From Gnetum montanum (Eukaryota; Streptophyta; Gnetopsida; Gnetales; Gnetaceae): a stretch of 64,000 nucleotides of DNA. A program made the translations under genes and the position numbers. Under the pieces are notes generated by a model, which did not search any database, was not told where the DNA came from, and worked only from the letters and a program-made list of their open reading frames with translations. Within the stretch, counting starts at the first letter, position 1. Every line of letters starts with the position of its first letter. The stretch is from positions 131,224 to 195,223 of the forward strand of contig MNCI01016127.1 in NCBI GenBank assembly GCA_015680685.1. Reading direction: 5' to 3'. This document shows positions 34,200 to 46,763 of the stretch, piece after piece.

Positions 34200-35850
34200 T
34201 ATTTTTACAAATTATAATTAGCTCAAGACATTGGTTTTTAGGAAAACTCTTCAACTATCTTGCTCCAATGTTCATTTTTAGACAATTTTTTGTGGATATG
34301 AGTCCTACGAGACTTGGGAAGAAGCATAAAAAAAATTCAACATGTTGAGGATTTAGCTACATGCATTAGGAAACATGTGGGATAATGTATGATGCTTCAA
34401 AAATATTTTGAGCTTGATTTTCATTCTTCAACCTTGGCTTTGAATGACCAATAGAACTCCAAATCTCGAGAGAACCCTAAATGCTATTGCTAGAGCTTTT
34501 GGAACTTAAAAATAAGTCAAAATAGCCATTAAAAACATGGATTTCATTTCACACATTGGTTCTAAAAATCCTACATGTTGGCCAACGTGTGGGCTTCAAC
34601 AAGCTCTTCTCTAGCGTCAAAAGGCCTCAAAAACTATAGATCTCCATTTAAAACCCTAGGCATTGACATTAGTGGTTCTAGAGTGCCAAAAACAAGCTAA
34701 AAAAGGTAAAAATAAGTTAATATTTATCCCACACATTGGGAACACCATTTTACACGTTGGCCAATGTGTAGGATAGTTTGTGAAATTTTGACAAGTTTTT
34801 TCTAGAATGTTTAATTTGCTTAAAATTTAATTGTTAAAGCCTAAAAGACCTAAAATAAAATGTATGCTAAATTTTTCCTTTTTACAAGACAAAAAATTTG
34901 AGATTTGGCTCTATAAATTGGACATGCATACCCCACACATTATCTAACATGTGGGGCAATGTGTGGACATTGAAGACGTTTTTTCCTAGTCCAAAATAAT
35001 CTAAAAATTTGCTAATTTCATTGCTAAGGCCTAGGCATTGACAAGAGAGTTAGGAAAGTCAAAAACTAAGTTAAGGAAGCTTCACAAATCAGGATTTTTG
35101 TTCTATATAGTGAAACCCTACTCCTCACATGATAGCTAGAATGTGGACTAATGTGTTAGGCATAAACAAGCTTTTTCCATGTCTAGAATAGCTCTAGAAC
35201 TACCATACAATTTACCAAACCCTAGCCATTGACATGAGAGCTACTAGATGCTAAAAATCAAGACAAAAACCTTCAAAAAGTAGCATCCAAGCTCATATAT
35301 GCTAGGAATCCACATGTCAATGTGTAAGCCAACATGTGAGGCATGAATAAGCTTAAACACTATCAAAATACCTCCTATTTTATATTGAAAAGCTCTAAAA
35401 GTCCAACAATCTTCCCCAAGACCTAGGTGTTGCTACAAAAGCTAGAAAAAGCTCAAAAACATGGTCAAAAGTTCTTACAAACTAGCCCATGAGCTCCACA
35501 TGTTGATAACCCATGCTTCACACACTACGTAACGTGTGAAACATAAATAAACCAAGGTGGAGCCCACATGCTAGAAGCCTAGCCCAAAGTGGTCACAAGC
35601 TACCTTGGTGGATCCCACAAGCCTAAAAACATGGTCTAACCTACCCACATGTTGGGAATGAAATCCATACAAGTTAAGTTTTAGCTTAGGAATGTTCATA
35701 CATTGAAGATCTAGATCCTACATGTAGGGCTAGTAAATGAACTAATGCATGAAACATAAAGAAACTTTAACATTGATCAACCTAGCTCAAACATTGACAC
35801 ATAATGTCCACACAATGAGGAGGTGGTCCCCATGAGTTAGGAATGTTAAT
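34200..35850 (-). repeat. ~190-bp tandem array with palindromic half-sites (left copy)
   Basis: About eight or nine degenerate units are spaced near 190 bp (for example near 34560, 34740, 34930, 35110, 35310 and 35500). Each holds a palindrome such as CCTACATGTTGG / CCAACGTGTGGG (34570-34593) with another half-site nearby (CACACATTGG at 34550). Between palindromes the minus strand carries a conserved spacer with GTCAATGCCTAGGGTTT (plus 34651-34669). The right array has GTTAATGCCTAGGATTAA at the same place. The array lies just upstream of gene X exon 1 on the minus strand and about 1 kb upstream of pol on the plus strand. Not coding. Confidence 0.75.
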
Positions 35851-35929
35851 TTTTAATGATTGTAATTGTTATAACCATGTATAGCACACAAAAAATCTAA
35901 AAAGCATATAGTTTCATCTAAATTTGTTT

Positions 35930-36740
35930 TAAACCTTATGTGACATGACTTGACATGATTTGACATAGGTTTACCTTATATAGCCTTGTATAGCTCATCG
36001 AACCCCATTTGGTACCATTTTTACATCATTTGACCTAGTTTAGCATTATTTGACAACATTCAATATCATTTGGTATCATTTGATAACATTCAATATGATT
36101 TAATATCATTTTACATCATTTATTCACACCTTTAACATCATTTGACCTAGTTTAGCCTTTATTCAACTTCATTCAACATTAATTTAGTATCATTTTATAT
36201 CATTTTGTGTCATTTGGAATTATTTTTTTATCATTTTCACATCATTTGACCTCATTTGATCACATTTCAACATCATTTTGCATTCTATGGACCTTATTCA
36301 ATATAACATGATAATATTTGACATAATTTGATGTCATTTGGAATCATCTAGGCCCCATTAAATCTTGTTCAATACCATTTTGCATGATTTTGACTTCATT
36401 TGGGCTATCATTTAACTTTATTTTACATCATTTAGCATCATTTGTTACAATTTGACATCATTTTATATCATTTTGACATCATTTGAGCCTTATTCAACCT
36501 CATTTTACATCATTTTGCATAGTTTTGACCTTTGTTTAGCTCTTATTCTACATCATTTGGTATAATTTGGCCCTTGTTCCACCTTGCTCTAACATTTATA
36601 ACCTTATCATACCTTGTTATGATATTACTTTGCCTACTAGTACTTTTTTTTACTTCATTTTGACATTATTGTGTTCCATTATTCCCTAGTACTACATTAT
36701 TTTTACGTTATTTTGACATAATTTATTAAATTATACTACA
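35930..36740. repeat. minisatellite of CATTTGACATCAT-like units
   Basis: About 0.8 kb is made of degenerate 10-13 bp words such as CATCATTTGACC, TTTGGTATCATTTGA and ATTTGACATCATTTT. It lies between the ~190-bp array and the pol relic. No counterpart was seen in the same place in the right copy, where the array is followed by 54362-55130. Confidence 0.8.
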
Positions 36741-36829
36741 CAAATGCTAGTTAATGTGCTTTTGTCAACATGCATGATCAAAAAATGGAAACATGAGTGT
36801 AATCCAACCTACCTTTGAGCTTGAATGGA

Positions 36830-39800
36830 GCTTAGGGTGATTTTGAATGATCAATTGAACTTGAATGCTCTAATATTGAGCTTGGGAGGCAATTTCACTA
36901 TATAGCCTCTATAGAGAAGTCTCTAGAATGGCTTGAGTATAGTATCAAAACCATTGACTTAGAGGCTAGGGACATTACTAAATATTCTCTTGTTGAAGTT
37001 CCCATTACAACACATAATGATGAGAAGAAAACATTAAAACTAAGTTCCTCACCCTAATTGCAACAGGGTCAAGACATCACCAAGGTCTTTTAGGATAGTA
37101 TTAAAGCTTTTGCTTGGTCATACAAGGAAATATCCCCTATCAGTCCAACATAACATTATAGTTGATCCTAATATCAAATCCATTAAGTAAAAAGTTTATA
37201 AGGATAGACTACATTTAACCATAGTAATTGACGATGAGATCACGAAGCTTTACCAAATTGGTTTCATCCAAGCTATCAATTATGCTAATTTGGTATCTAA
37301 CATAGTTGGGACTATTCATATCTATATTGATTTCCATGATCTCAATAATGTAAACATCAAAGATGATTTCTCTTTATCTAGTATTGATCAATTTATTGAT
37401 ATTATGGTTGGCTATGCTTTGTTATCCTTTATGGATGTGTTCTCAAGATATAACCAAGTTAGAATCAACCTAGAACATCAACTGTACACAACCTTCATGA
37501 TGTCTTGGGGAGCCTTTTGTTACATCATGATTTCATTTAGCCTAAAAAATGTAGGGGCAACCTATCAATGATCTATGACTTACATCTTCATGACTATATG
37601 TTAGGGTTACTTAATGACTATATGGATGACATAGTTGTCAAGTCCAAAATAACCAATGACCATTCTCATGACCTTAATTTAATAATTCAATGATGTTTCA
37701 AGTATGAGCTTAGGCTTAATTCTAAGAGTGTTTCTTTGACATTAAAACTAGGAAAATTCTTGGTTTCATAGTATCTAAAGTAGGGATACATGTCAATCTT
37801 CACAAAGTTAAGGCCATAACTAATTTGTTAGCACCTAGAAAACTTAAAGTATTACTTACAAGAATAATTGTAATTTATTCATAAGTTAATCTTGAGGCTC
37901 ATGAAAAAGCTATAATTCATGCAATACTTGCTTAAGAAGGGGACTCATTATGAGTGGACTAACTAATGCCAAAAATCCTTTGACAATATTAAGCAAGAGC
38001 TGGTCTAGTTGCCTACCATGTATCTCCCTCAAAAAGAGAAACCATTTTATATCTACCTTGAAATCCTTGAAACATTCATAGCTTCTCTACTCTATCAAAA
38101 ATGAGATGATGGAGTAGAGTTATTTGTATACTACTTGAGCCATGCATTGATAGCTTATGAGACCTGATACACTAAGGTCAAGAAGCACTACTTAGCCTTA
38201 GTCTTCTCTTTGAAGAAGTGAATACACTACTTGTTTAGGAGTTAGGTTAATGTAATATGTAAATACAATGTGCTAATAGCCATAATGATCAATATCTAAA
38301 AGAGTAACTGTATAGACTAGTGGAAAGCCATAACAGCTAATTTTGATCTACATTACATCTTCCAAGCTTCAATGAAAGATCAAGCTATAGCCACATAACT
38401 CAATGCTTCCACAATTGAAGACAATTCAACTATAGACCTTGAATTCCCTAATGAGAATGTTAATATTATTAATGACATACCTAGAGGTTAAGATGAAATT
38501 ATTCACTTTGATGAAGCTTAGCTACCCATTGAGCTAGTGTCTCTATCATCATCACATTACGCTATGGTGAGATCCAACCTTTCACTTATTGTTTGAATTC
38601 CCATGTACTAACACTGTAGTAGAATATGAAGGATTAATCAGAGGGATGATGATAGCCTACAACTATAAAATTACATGTATAATGATAAAAGATGATTTGT
38701 AACTAGTTGTCAACCAAGAAATTGAACTCTATGCTAGCTAAAAAACTCATTCAAAAGTATACAAATGTTAACATCCAACATATTCCCAAGATGAAGACAC
38801 TCTAGTTAATGACATTACCACCCTAGCCCTAAGTGTAATGTGTGATGTATTTAACAAGTTGTCTTCCTTGAAGGAGAATTGTGCTCTTCCCATACTATAG
38901 AACACTAAAGGCATTTCTATAGCCTTAATTTATAATGCTCCACAACTAGAGTGATATGATTAAATCAATGTCTACCTAATGCATGGTGAACCTTCATGAA
39001 ACTTGATGGCCTCTCAAAAGGATATCGTATGTAAATGATCAAAATAGTATATCATAGTAATTGATAATGCATTATATCAAAGATCCTATGATGATGTATT
39101 ATTAGTATGCTTAGGCAAAGAAGAAGCTCAAATGATCCTAAAGTATATTCATGATGTAATATGTGAAGGACATATAGGACCTAGAGCCATGGCCACAAAA
39201 AATGGATGCTTAGGATACTATTGGCCCTATATTGAAAATGATTACCTATAAAAGGTTAAGACTTGTAAAATCTGTCAATGGCACAATAACCTAATACACA
39301 TGCCAACAATTGAGTTACACACTACTCAAATCATGTGGTCATTTCAATGATGGGAAATCAACATAATTGGACCTATAATGCCTACATCCTCTATAGGGCA
39401 TAGCTTCATCATCACTGCAACTAAATATTTTAAAAATTTGGTTAAAGCTATTCCTCTAAGAAGAAAACAATCTTAGCAAGTTTGTAAATTCATATGAGAC
39501 AAAATTATATCCTATTTTGGTTTACCTTTGATAATTTTCATAGATAATGAACCATAGTTCAGTAGCTAGGAAATGTAAAACTTGTTATCAACAATTGAAC
39601 ATTAGACATTCTTTTTCATCATCATACTATCCACAAGCTAATGGACAAGCTAAAGCTAGTAACAAGATCATCATAAATATTTTAAAGAAGATGTTAAACA
39701 ATAGTAGATGAAAGTGGCATGAATGACTGTTATCCATACTATGGGCCCATAGGACAACCTTTAGAATAGCAACTGGTACAACCCTATATAGCCTAGTTTA

Positions 39801-40060
39801 TAGATTTGAAGCTATTTTTCATCTTTAATTATGACTTCCATCCTTAAGGGTAGCTCTATCTAACTTCATCAATGATCAGTTGTATGAGAAGTTGCATAGA
39901 ATTGACTTGGATAATATGGAAGGACAATGTTGTAACAAAGAAAATCAATCACTAGAAAACTAATGGATTCAGTGCAGCATCCTCAAGCTAGAATCCCCAT
40001 GGCCTCTAGAAAAATTAATTTAAAGATGCCCTAGATGATTTGATAGATCACCTAGGGACT
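36830..40060 (+). pseudogene. Tat-lineage Ty3/gypsy pol (outer copy, truncated)
   Basis: The plus strand reads in order: a leader ending VEVPITTHNDEKKTLKL; ITKLYQIGFIQAINY; RT with IYIDFHDLNNVNIKDDF, LLSFMDVFSRYNQVRI and YMDDIVVKSK (37619 on); RNase H with FVYYLSHALIAYET and HYLALVFSLKK, ending ANFDLHYIFQASMKDQAIA; a second, archaeal-type RNase H segment NTVVEYEGLIRGMMIAYNY (about 38610-38670) with LVVNQEIELYA; then integrase with CEGHIGPRAMATKNGCLGYYWP, a zinc region KTCKICQWHNNLIHMP, INIIGPIMPTSSIGHSFIIT, and WHE..LSILWAHRTTFRIA. The two RNase H domains mark the Tat clade. It has many stops and frameshifts, and coding stops at about 40060 against the LTR of the neighbouring element, losing the integrase end. 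Confidence 0.85.
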
Positions 40061-40062
40061 TA

Positions 40063-41527
40063 TGAAATGCAAAATGGTGAATTTAAAAAATAAAATCCAA
40101 AAATTACAGATCTATATAATGGAAAACAAATGTTGATTACATATAAAAGTAAAACTTTAAAACTATGTTAAAATAATAAAGAATGATTTTTACAAATGTA
40201 TACAATAAATTCCAATGAGAGAGCAAAGGAGGGTTCACTGGGATAGGAGTTCAAAGCCAATTGAAGCCTATGTGATCTACTCCATGATTCTAATGCTAAG
40301 TCACTCTTGATGATTTCAAACCTCCTCTACTGCAAATTTTAGATCTACAATTTAGATTACTATTGGGAGGTTGAAAAAGTAAAAAATTTGGCTACCAAAT
40401 TTCTCCACACTAGGGTTTGAGGATCCTAGAAATTTAGTCTTAACACAAAAAATCCACAAGTCTCAAGGGGGTTGTAAAGGCTACAATTATTTCACACTAG
40501 GGCTCAAGAGAATGTAAGCATGGGAGTTTGCAAGGGCTCTTAAATGGTTACAAATGCCCAAAGTCTCAAATGGCCAAAGATTTTGGAACAAATGCCAATG
40601 GTATTGATTTGTAAAATGTGTGTAATTACAAAAGTTTTTCTAACCTATAAATTGTGTTTAATATTGGTTTTTTAGGTTTAAGATTGGTTTTTTAGGTTTA
40701 GCCCATGAATGGTGGTGAAAAATTGCTATAATTTGGCTACACAATTGCTGCAAAATGGCTATCAAATTGCTAAAAAATGTTGCCTCGTACAGGTGAGATG
40801 GGTGCCCAAATTTGGGTGATTACCATATATAGTAAGTTCTAAATGCACATGGCCATTCCATTTACTATAAATAGTAATGGGAATACCTTCTACATTGGAG
40901 ATGATCTTCCACACTAAGCCTTTTACCATGGTTACTGAAGTGGTTGATCAATGTTAAAGTGCATGGAGTGATGAAATTTGGCTTTTGTAGCTTCCATGAT
41001 AGGGGCATGTAGTTTTCATGCTGAGGGAGGAGCCTCCATGCTAGGGGAAAGTTCTATGTTGAGGGGGAAAGGTTTCCATGCTATGCATGCAATCTCCATA
41101 CTTTGAGGGAGGGGGGTGGGCGGAGGGGGGAAGATTCCCATGCAAAGGAGGAAAACCCCTATCCCTCCATGCTAGGGGTAGATGAGATTTACCCCTTACA
41201 AATTTTTCTAGCATACAAAAGTTTATACCCTCCACCCCCTCCCCTCGCACCCCTAAAACCCATCAAATTTTCATTTTTGGCTTTCCAAAAGACATCTTTG
41301 ACCCCCTTCAAAGACAAAATATAGGTACTATGTTACCTTTTTCACTTAGGAAATGATGCTTTGACCACTTATGAGGCATTTTTAGCCCCAAAAGTATGGA
41401 ATATGTGGGACTACCCCTCATGGATTACACTCTTCACATTTACATTGAAGTTTTGCCTCAAGTTTCATGGGGTGAAAGTAACATGATGAAAATTGACCAT
41501 AACATGCAAATTTTTGTAGTGTTTTAA
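40063..41527 (-). repeat. 3' LTR of the minus-strand Tat element (inner copy)
   Basis: About 1.47 kb, starting TGAAATGC and ending GTGTTTTAA (terminal CA mutated). A polypurine tract on its right side fixes it as the 3' LTR of a minus-strand element. Its right end is recognisably related to that of element F (AATTTTTGTAGTG against AATTTTTGTGGTG). Within 40980-41240 it carries repeated CTTCCATG.TAGGGG-type words, the same half-site found in the 55-58 kb array. The left boundary is supported mainly by TGAAA/TTT(T)AA symmetry and by abrupt loss of pol coding at 40060. Confidence 0.6.
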
Positions 41528-41594
41528 TGGCCCCTCTTTGTTGGTGTTTAGAGGATTAACTTAAGAGGAATTGACAAAGAATACAAAACACTAC
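41516..41594 (-). promoter_or_regulatory. stem-loop across the LTR/polypurine-tract junction
   Basis: The outer stem GTAGTGTTTT (41516-41525) pairs perfectly with AAAACACTAC (41585-41594). An inner stem TCTTTGT (41535-41541) pairs with ACAAAGA (41574-41580). The polypurine tract lies inside. Element F has the same structure at 46678-46763 with one compensated pair. Confidence 0.5.
41528..41540 (-). promoter_or_regulatory. polypurine tract of the inner Tat element
   Basis: The minus strand CAAAGAGGGGCCA lies against the LTR at 41527. Confidence 0.6.
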
Positions 41595-41599
41595 TATAG

Positions 41600-44500
41600 G
41601 CTCACCACCAATGTTCGCTCTCCTTACCTGATCGTGGTGCTAGTTTTAAGGTATCAGTAGGTGGTATCACTAGTTTTAGACCCTAGTAGACTATTGAAAT
41701 TAGGCTTGTTTATTGATGATTGTTGGCTATATGTAGTATGGCTTTAGATAGGAATGATTAACTAAGTTCAATAGCTCATTTTCATGCATGTTAGCTATTT
41801 TGAATGCACTATTCCTATAGGTTTTGGTGACAAGGAAGGATCCTTCTCAGTTGGCTAAATATTTGTTTACATGCTCATAGATGACTTTGAGGACTAGGTC
41901 ACCTTCCTTGATATTAAACCTAGTCAAGTTATAGTGATGCTACTACTTTTGCCTCTCTTGATAGCATTCAATGTGAGAAATTACTTGCATGCGTTACTCT
42001 TCAATTGAGTCAAAGGCTACTATCGATAACTCCTTATTCTACTCATCATTGATGAAGTTGGTCAAGGCTACTTGACGTAAACACATCTATAATTCAAGAG
42101 GTAAAACAACTTTAGAACCATAAACTAGGCTATGAGGGTTCACACTAGTTGCCATGTGATAGATTGTTCTATATGCCCATAGTGCATGAACAAGTTGCTC
42201 ATGCCATTTGGGCTTACTATTGTTGAGCATCTTCTTGAGCAAGTTAATGATGGCCTTGTTGCTTCCTTCTTCTTATTCATTAGCTTAAGGGTAATAAGGT
42301 GATGAAAAAGAATGCTTGATGCTTAGGTTGTGACAAAACTCTTTCATTTCCTAACTACTAATTATGGTCCATTATTGGTAACTATGGTCATTGGTATGTC
42401 AAAATGGGCTACAATGTTGTCTAGGATATACTTGGAAACTTGGTTGGGTGTAGTCTTCCTTAGGAGAATAGCCTCAACCCACTTAGTAAAGTATTTGGTT
42501 GCATTGATGATGAGGCTATGTCCTTTATAAGACTTAGGCATTATAGATCCAATGATATCCAACCCCCATCATTAAAATGGTCATGTGATCTAAGTTGTGT
42601 GCAACTCAATCAATGATACATATATCAGGTTACTATGTCATTGACACGTTACATTGCTTAACCTTCTGCATATAGTCACTTTTCATATGGGTCCAATAGT
42701 AGCCTAACTATCTAATCTTAGTAGTCACAGCTCTAGGTCTTATATGTCCTTCACAAACACCCTTGTGAACCTGCTCTAGGACTATTTTGGATTCATTTTT
42801 ACCTAGGCACTTTAGGAGTATGCCATAATAGGATTGTTGACATAATGTATTATCACCTACGATGACATACTTCTTTGATCATTTTCATATAATGTCCTTT
42901 TGATCAATAGTGAGGCCTTATGAGGATTCATCATGCATAAGATAAAATTTAATATCATCATACAACTCTATGGTAGGAGTAGTATAAATGACAACCATAA
43001 AGGTATCCTTAGTATTCTTTGTGATGGGAGTAGCACAGTTCACAGTTAGGTGGACAACTTACTAAACACATCTAGTGCAACACTAAGGGCTAACATTGCA
43101 ATTACATTAGCTATGACATTCTAATTTCAGGGTGTGTGTTAGATATTAACATCTACAAATTGTTGTTACAATTACTTCCCTAGGTCATAGTATGGTTATA
43201 AGTATTTAGCTTTACATGCATATATCTTAGTTACTTGGTTGACCACAACCTGTGAATTGCATTTGATCATTAAGCATCTAATTCCTAGGTAATGAGCTAC
43301 CATCACCCCTCTGACAAAACCCTCATACTCTACAATGTTGTTGGTACATGGAAACTCAAAACAATAGGTGAAGGATTAGATTTCACTAGACAGGAATGTT
43401 ATGATGATAGTGGTAGTGTTTCCATGTGTTATTAAAGCTTGATCAAAGTGCATGACTCACTCATAACCCTTAGGAACTTGGCTAATGGTGTTAATGTGCT
43501 CATCAAGGGACTTAGGCTCTATGGCTACTTGGTCATTGATGGGTGAAATTGTAAGTTTTACGGCTATAACTTGACCTTTCATTAAGGATTGAGAGATGCA
43601 ATGAAGATCAAACTCTATGGTTATGGATTTCCATGGGGCTAGATAGCTACTTTTTTAGATGTTGGTCATTATGGCTCTAAGGATGTTGTCCTTGCAAATG
43701 ACATTGACTTGGCTTTTGAAGAGGTAGTATCTCCACTTCTTCAATGAGAAGACTAGTGCTAGACAATACTTCTCCACTTCAGTGTATTGGGTCTCATGGG
43801 TAAATAATGCATGGCCAAGGTAGTATACTAGCATCTCTACTCCATCATCACAATTTTGATAGAGTAGAGAAGCAATGGAGATGTTGGAGATGAAAGATAG
43901 ATGTAAAATAGTTTACCCTCTTATGGATGATAGACTATTGGTAGTTGTGCCAACTCTTTCTTAAGATTTTTAAAGGCCTCTTGGCATTGAGTTGTCCACT
44001 CATAGTGAATCCCTTTCTTAAGCAAGTGTTTCATGGGTTGTAATTTATCTACAATCCTAGTGATAAACCTATGAATAAAGTATAATATTCCTTTTATTCC
44101 CTAAAGCTCCTTAAGGTTCGTAGGTGCTACTAATCTAGATATGATTGTAACCTTATCAAGATTGACACATATTCATGCTTTAAAACTACAAAGCTAGGAA
44201 TCTTATCAGTTTTGACAAGAAAGACACATTTCTTAGGATTGAGCCTAAGCTCATACTTGAGGCATCATTTAAGCACAAGGTCTAGGTCATTAGCATGGTC
44301 ATTGGCCACTTTGGACTTAACAACTATATCATCTACGTAATCATTGAGCAAACCTAGCATGTAATCATTGAATATATAGGTCATGGCTCATTGATTGGTT
44401 GCTCCTACATTCTTAAGACCAAAGGACATCATTGTATAACAAATGGTACCTCAAGGGGTTATGAAGGTCATGCTAAGTTGGTGCTCTTGGTTAATTCTAA

Positions 44501-45086
44501 TTTGGTTGTACCTAAAGAACCCATCCATAAAGGACAACAAGGCATGTCCAACCATAATATTGATAAGTTGATCAATACTAGGCAAAGGAAAGTCATCCTT
44601 GATGGTTTCTTTATTGAAGTCATAGAAATTAATGAAAATATGAGTACTCCCATTTTTCTTAGGGATTACCATTATGTTAGACATCCATTCTACATAGTCA
44701 ATAGCCCTAATGAAACTAGCTTGGTAGAGCTTTGAGATCTTATCACAAATTACCAAGGTGTATCTTGCATACTTTTTTCTTAACCAATCTAATGCTAGTG
44801 TTAAGTATGATGTTGTTCTAGACTAAGCATAGGTCTAGGCTTGGCATATCTTCATATGAACAGGAAAAGATCTTAATGTTGCTTTGTTGGACCTTGGTAA
44901 TGTCTTGAGCCTATTGAGGTTCCAATGAGAAACTTCGTTTAAAGGTTTCCTCCTCACCATTGTGTGTTGTGATAGGAACCTCAACAATAGAGCCTTTGAT
45001 TATGTTAGCTTCCTCTAAGTTAAGGGTTTTGACTAGCTTTTCAGGCCATATGATTCTTAGGCTTAAGATCTAGGCAATAAGGTGTA
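41600..45086 (-). pseudogene. Tat-lineage Ty3/gypsy pol (inner copy, minus strand)
   Basis: Minus strand, 5' to 3': VEVPITTHNGEEETFKRSF (about 44950); IKIFSCSYEDMPSLD; FIRAIDYVEWMSNIMVIPKK; RT with FINFYDFNKETIKDDFPLP, LLSFMDGFFRYNQIRI and YVDDIVVKSK (44339 back to 44310); RNase H with MLVYYLGHALFTHETQYTE and YCLALVFSLKKWRYYL; a second RNase H with VMHFDQALITHG and FPCTNNIVEYEGFVRGVMVA, then VVVNQVTK; integrase with MDIIGSIMPKSYKGHS, YFTKWVEAI, FDIPMTIVTNNGP, and PKWHEQLVHALWAYRTI, reaching the integrase tail near 41800. It is better preserved than the plus-strand copy and still reaches the 3' end. Its start is cut at about 45090 by element F. Stops mostly fit C-to-T change. Confidence 0.88.
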
Positions 45087-45091
45087 CCATC

Positions 45092-46691
45092 TAAAATCGT
45101 CGGTGAGAGGCTGGAATGAATGGACACCAAGAGATCTATGGATGAAATAGTAAGATCCTGTCTTCGCCTGAGGGAAAGCTAGAAATCAACAGAGGCAAAG
45201 TGCCTTGAATGGTCCACATGTAGATCAAACGAGGACTTCCTCGAATGTATGCAACTGCGATGCGTTGGGTTATACATAGACAAATGCAAAACTGAACGTA
45301 AACAAATGAAAACGAATGTAAACTATTTAAATGATAAATAATGAAAATAAAAAAAATGTGAACAGGAACAATAATGTAAACTCTAAAAATCTCGGCAATA
45401 ATACAAATTGTTTGTATTGATAAACAATTAGAATATGCACCGATCAGAACGTAGTTGTGGTTTGGTCGCAAGGTGGACGTTTAGCACCAATGGATGAGAG
45501 CAGGTGCTGGGAAGATGCAGGTTTTGGATTCCAGGTGTATAACATCCAATCTGTATGAAGCCCAACATATGAGATTGATGCCCAAATCTCCTAAGTGTGT
45601 CAGATTCCAATTTTTCGAACCTTGATCTAGTGGAAAAAAGGAGATTTATAGGATCTTGGGCATGAGATTCCGATCTGGGAGAAGATCAGTGGTTGTGGGG
45701 TGAGAAAAATCAAGATCGGGTGATAGGTGTATGCATTGACTGGATGCACAAAATGTTACAATGTATAGCACAACATCTGATATCTCTTATGCTGGCGTGC
45801 GTAATGGCCAGCGTAAGAACTTGAAACACTGAAAAAAATGTCAAAAATGCAACAAATGTTAATGTACAAGTGTGGATCTGGGTATCTAGCATCTGGATTT
45901 GCAGTTCTGTTCTAATTTTGTGCTGCCAAAGCCTCTAGCATGCATGGATCTAGATTTGATGTGTGAGTAGCCTATTCTGGCATTAGCATCTGGTGTCTAG
46001 CGTCTAGCGTCCAGTGTATGAAAGTGTTTATGCTGGGTTTATGCTGCTGGAAGCATGCCAGCGTGACTAACAGCATTTAACCAAAAAATAGCGCATTTTG
46101 AACCCATTCTTGACCTTTGAGACCCATCTTAAAAGTGGATCTACATGCCATGGGTCATGATGGTTTTGTGTGCCAAATTTGGGTTGATTTGGATGTTGTT
46201 TTGGCCCTGTTTTGGTTGATGACGGTGGCCATTACGCTGTGCAGCGTCTGAAAAAGTAACCCCAGTGTCACCAACTGAAAATACCTCATTTAAGGCCCAA
46301 ATTTTAATTTTCTGGAGGCTGAGAGCTACTGGGGGCCTTGGTGAAGGTCATGGGGGGTCCTTGTACTCAATTTTGACCTGTTCTGACTCTGTTTCAGGGC
46401 TCCAAAAGTTCGTGACGCTGATCCTTACGCTGTGAAATGTATGAAAATGTAACCAAAGTGTACTTAGCCAAAACCAAGCATTTTGAGCCCGAAAATTTTG
46501 ATTCTAGATGCCATAAGTTGGTGTAGTCACCTATGGGCCCCGGGGGGACCTTGCCTATTAAGTCGTGAACTATCGAGGGCTGTTTCGAAGGCCTCCAAGT
46601 TTGGTCATGCTGTACTCATGCTTGGGAAGCTGCATGACTTAACTTGAATCTTGTCTGAAAGTGCTAGGCCAAAATTTTTGTGGTGTATTCA
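45092..46691 (-). repeat. 3' LTR of element F
   Basis: About 1.6 kb, matching 52786-54361 along its length. Contains an inverted pair TTATGCTGGC (45787-45796) and GCCAGCGTAA (45806-45815), and many words like CAGCGT and ACGCTG near 46220-46440. Confidence 0.88.
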
Positions 46692-46763
46692 TTGGCCATT
46701 CTTTGTTGACGCTTGGAAGAATGTACCTAAGAGGCATCAACAAAGAAGTACAAAACACCACAA
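46678..46763 (-). promoter_or_regulatory. stem-loop across the LTR/polypurine-tract junction of F
   Basis: Outer stem TTGTGGTGT (46678-46686) with ACACCACAA (46755-46763), inner stem CTTTGTTGA (46701-46709) with TCAACAAAG (46737-46745), both perfect 9-bp. The putative plus-strand primer (minus strand AAAGAATGGCCAA) lies inside. Confidence 0.5.

Noticed and set aside
41041-41324. Pro/Gly-rich open frames on both strands
   Set aside because: They arise from GC-rich repeated words inside an LTR.
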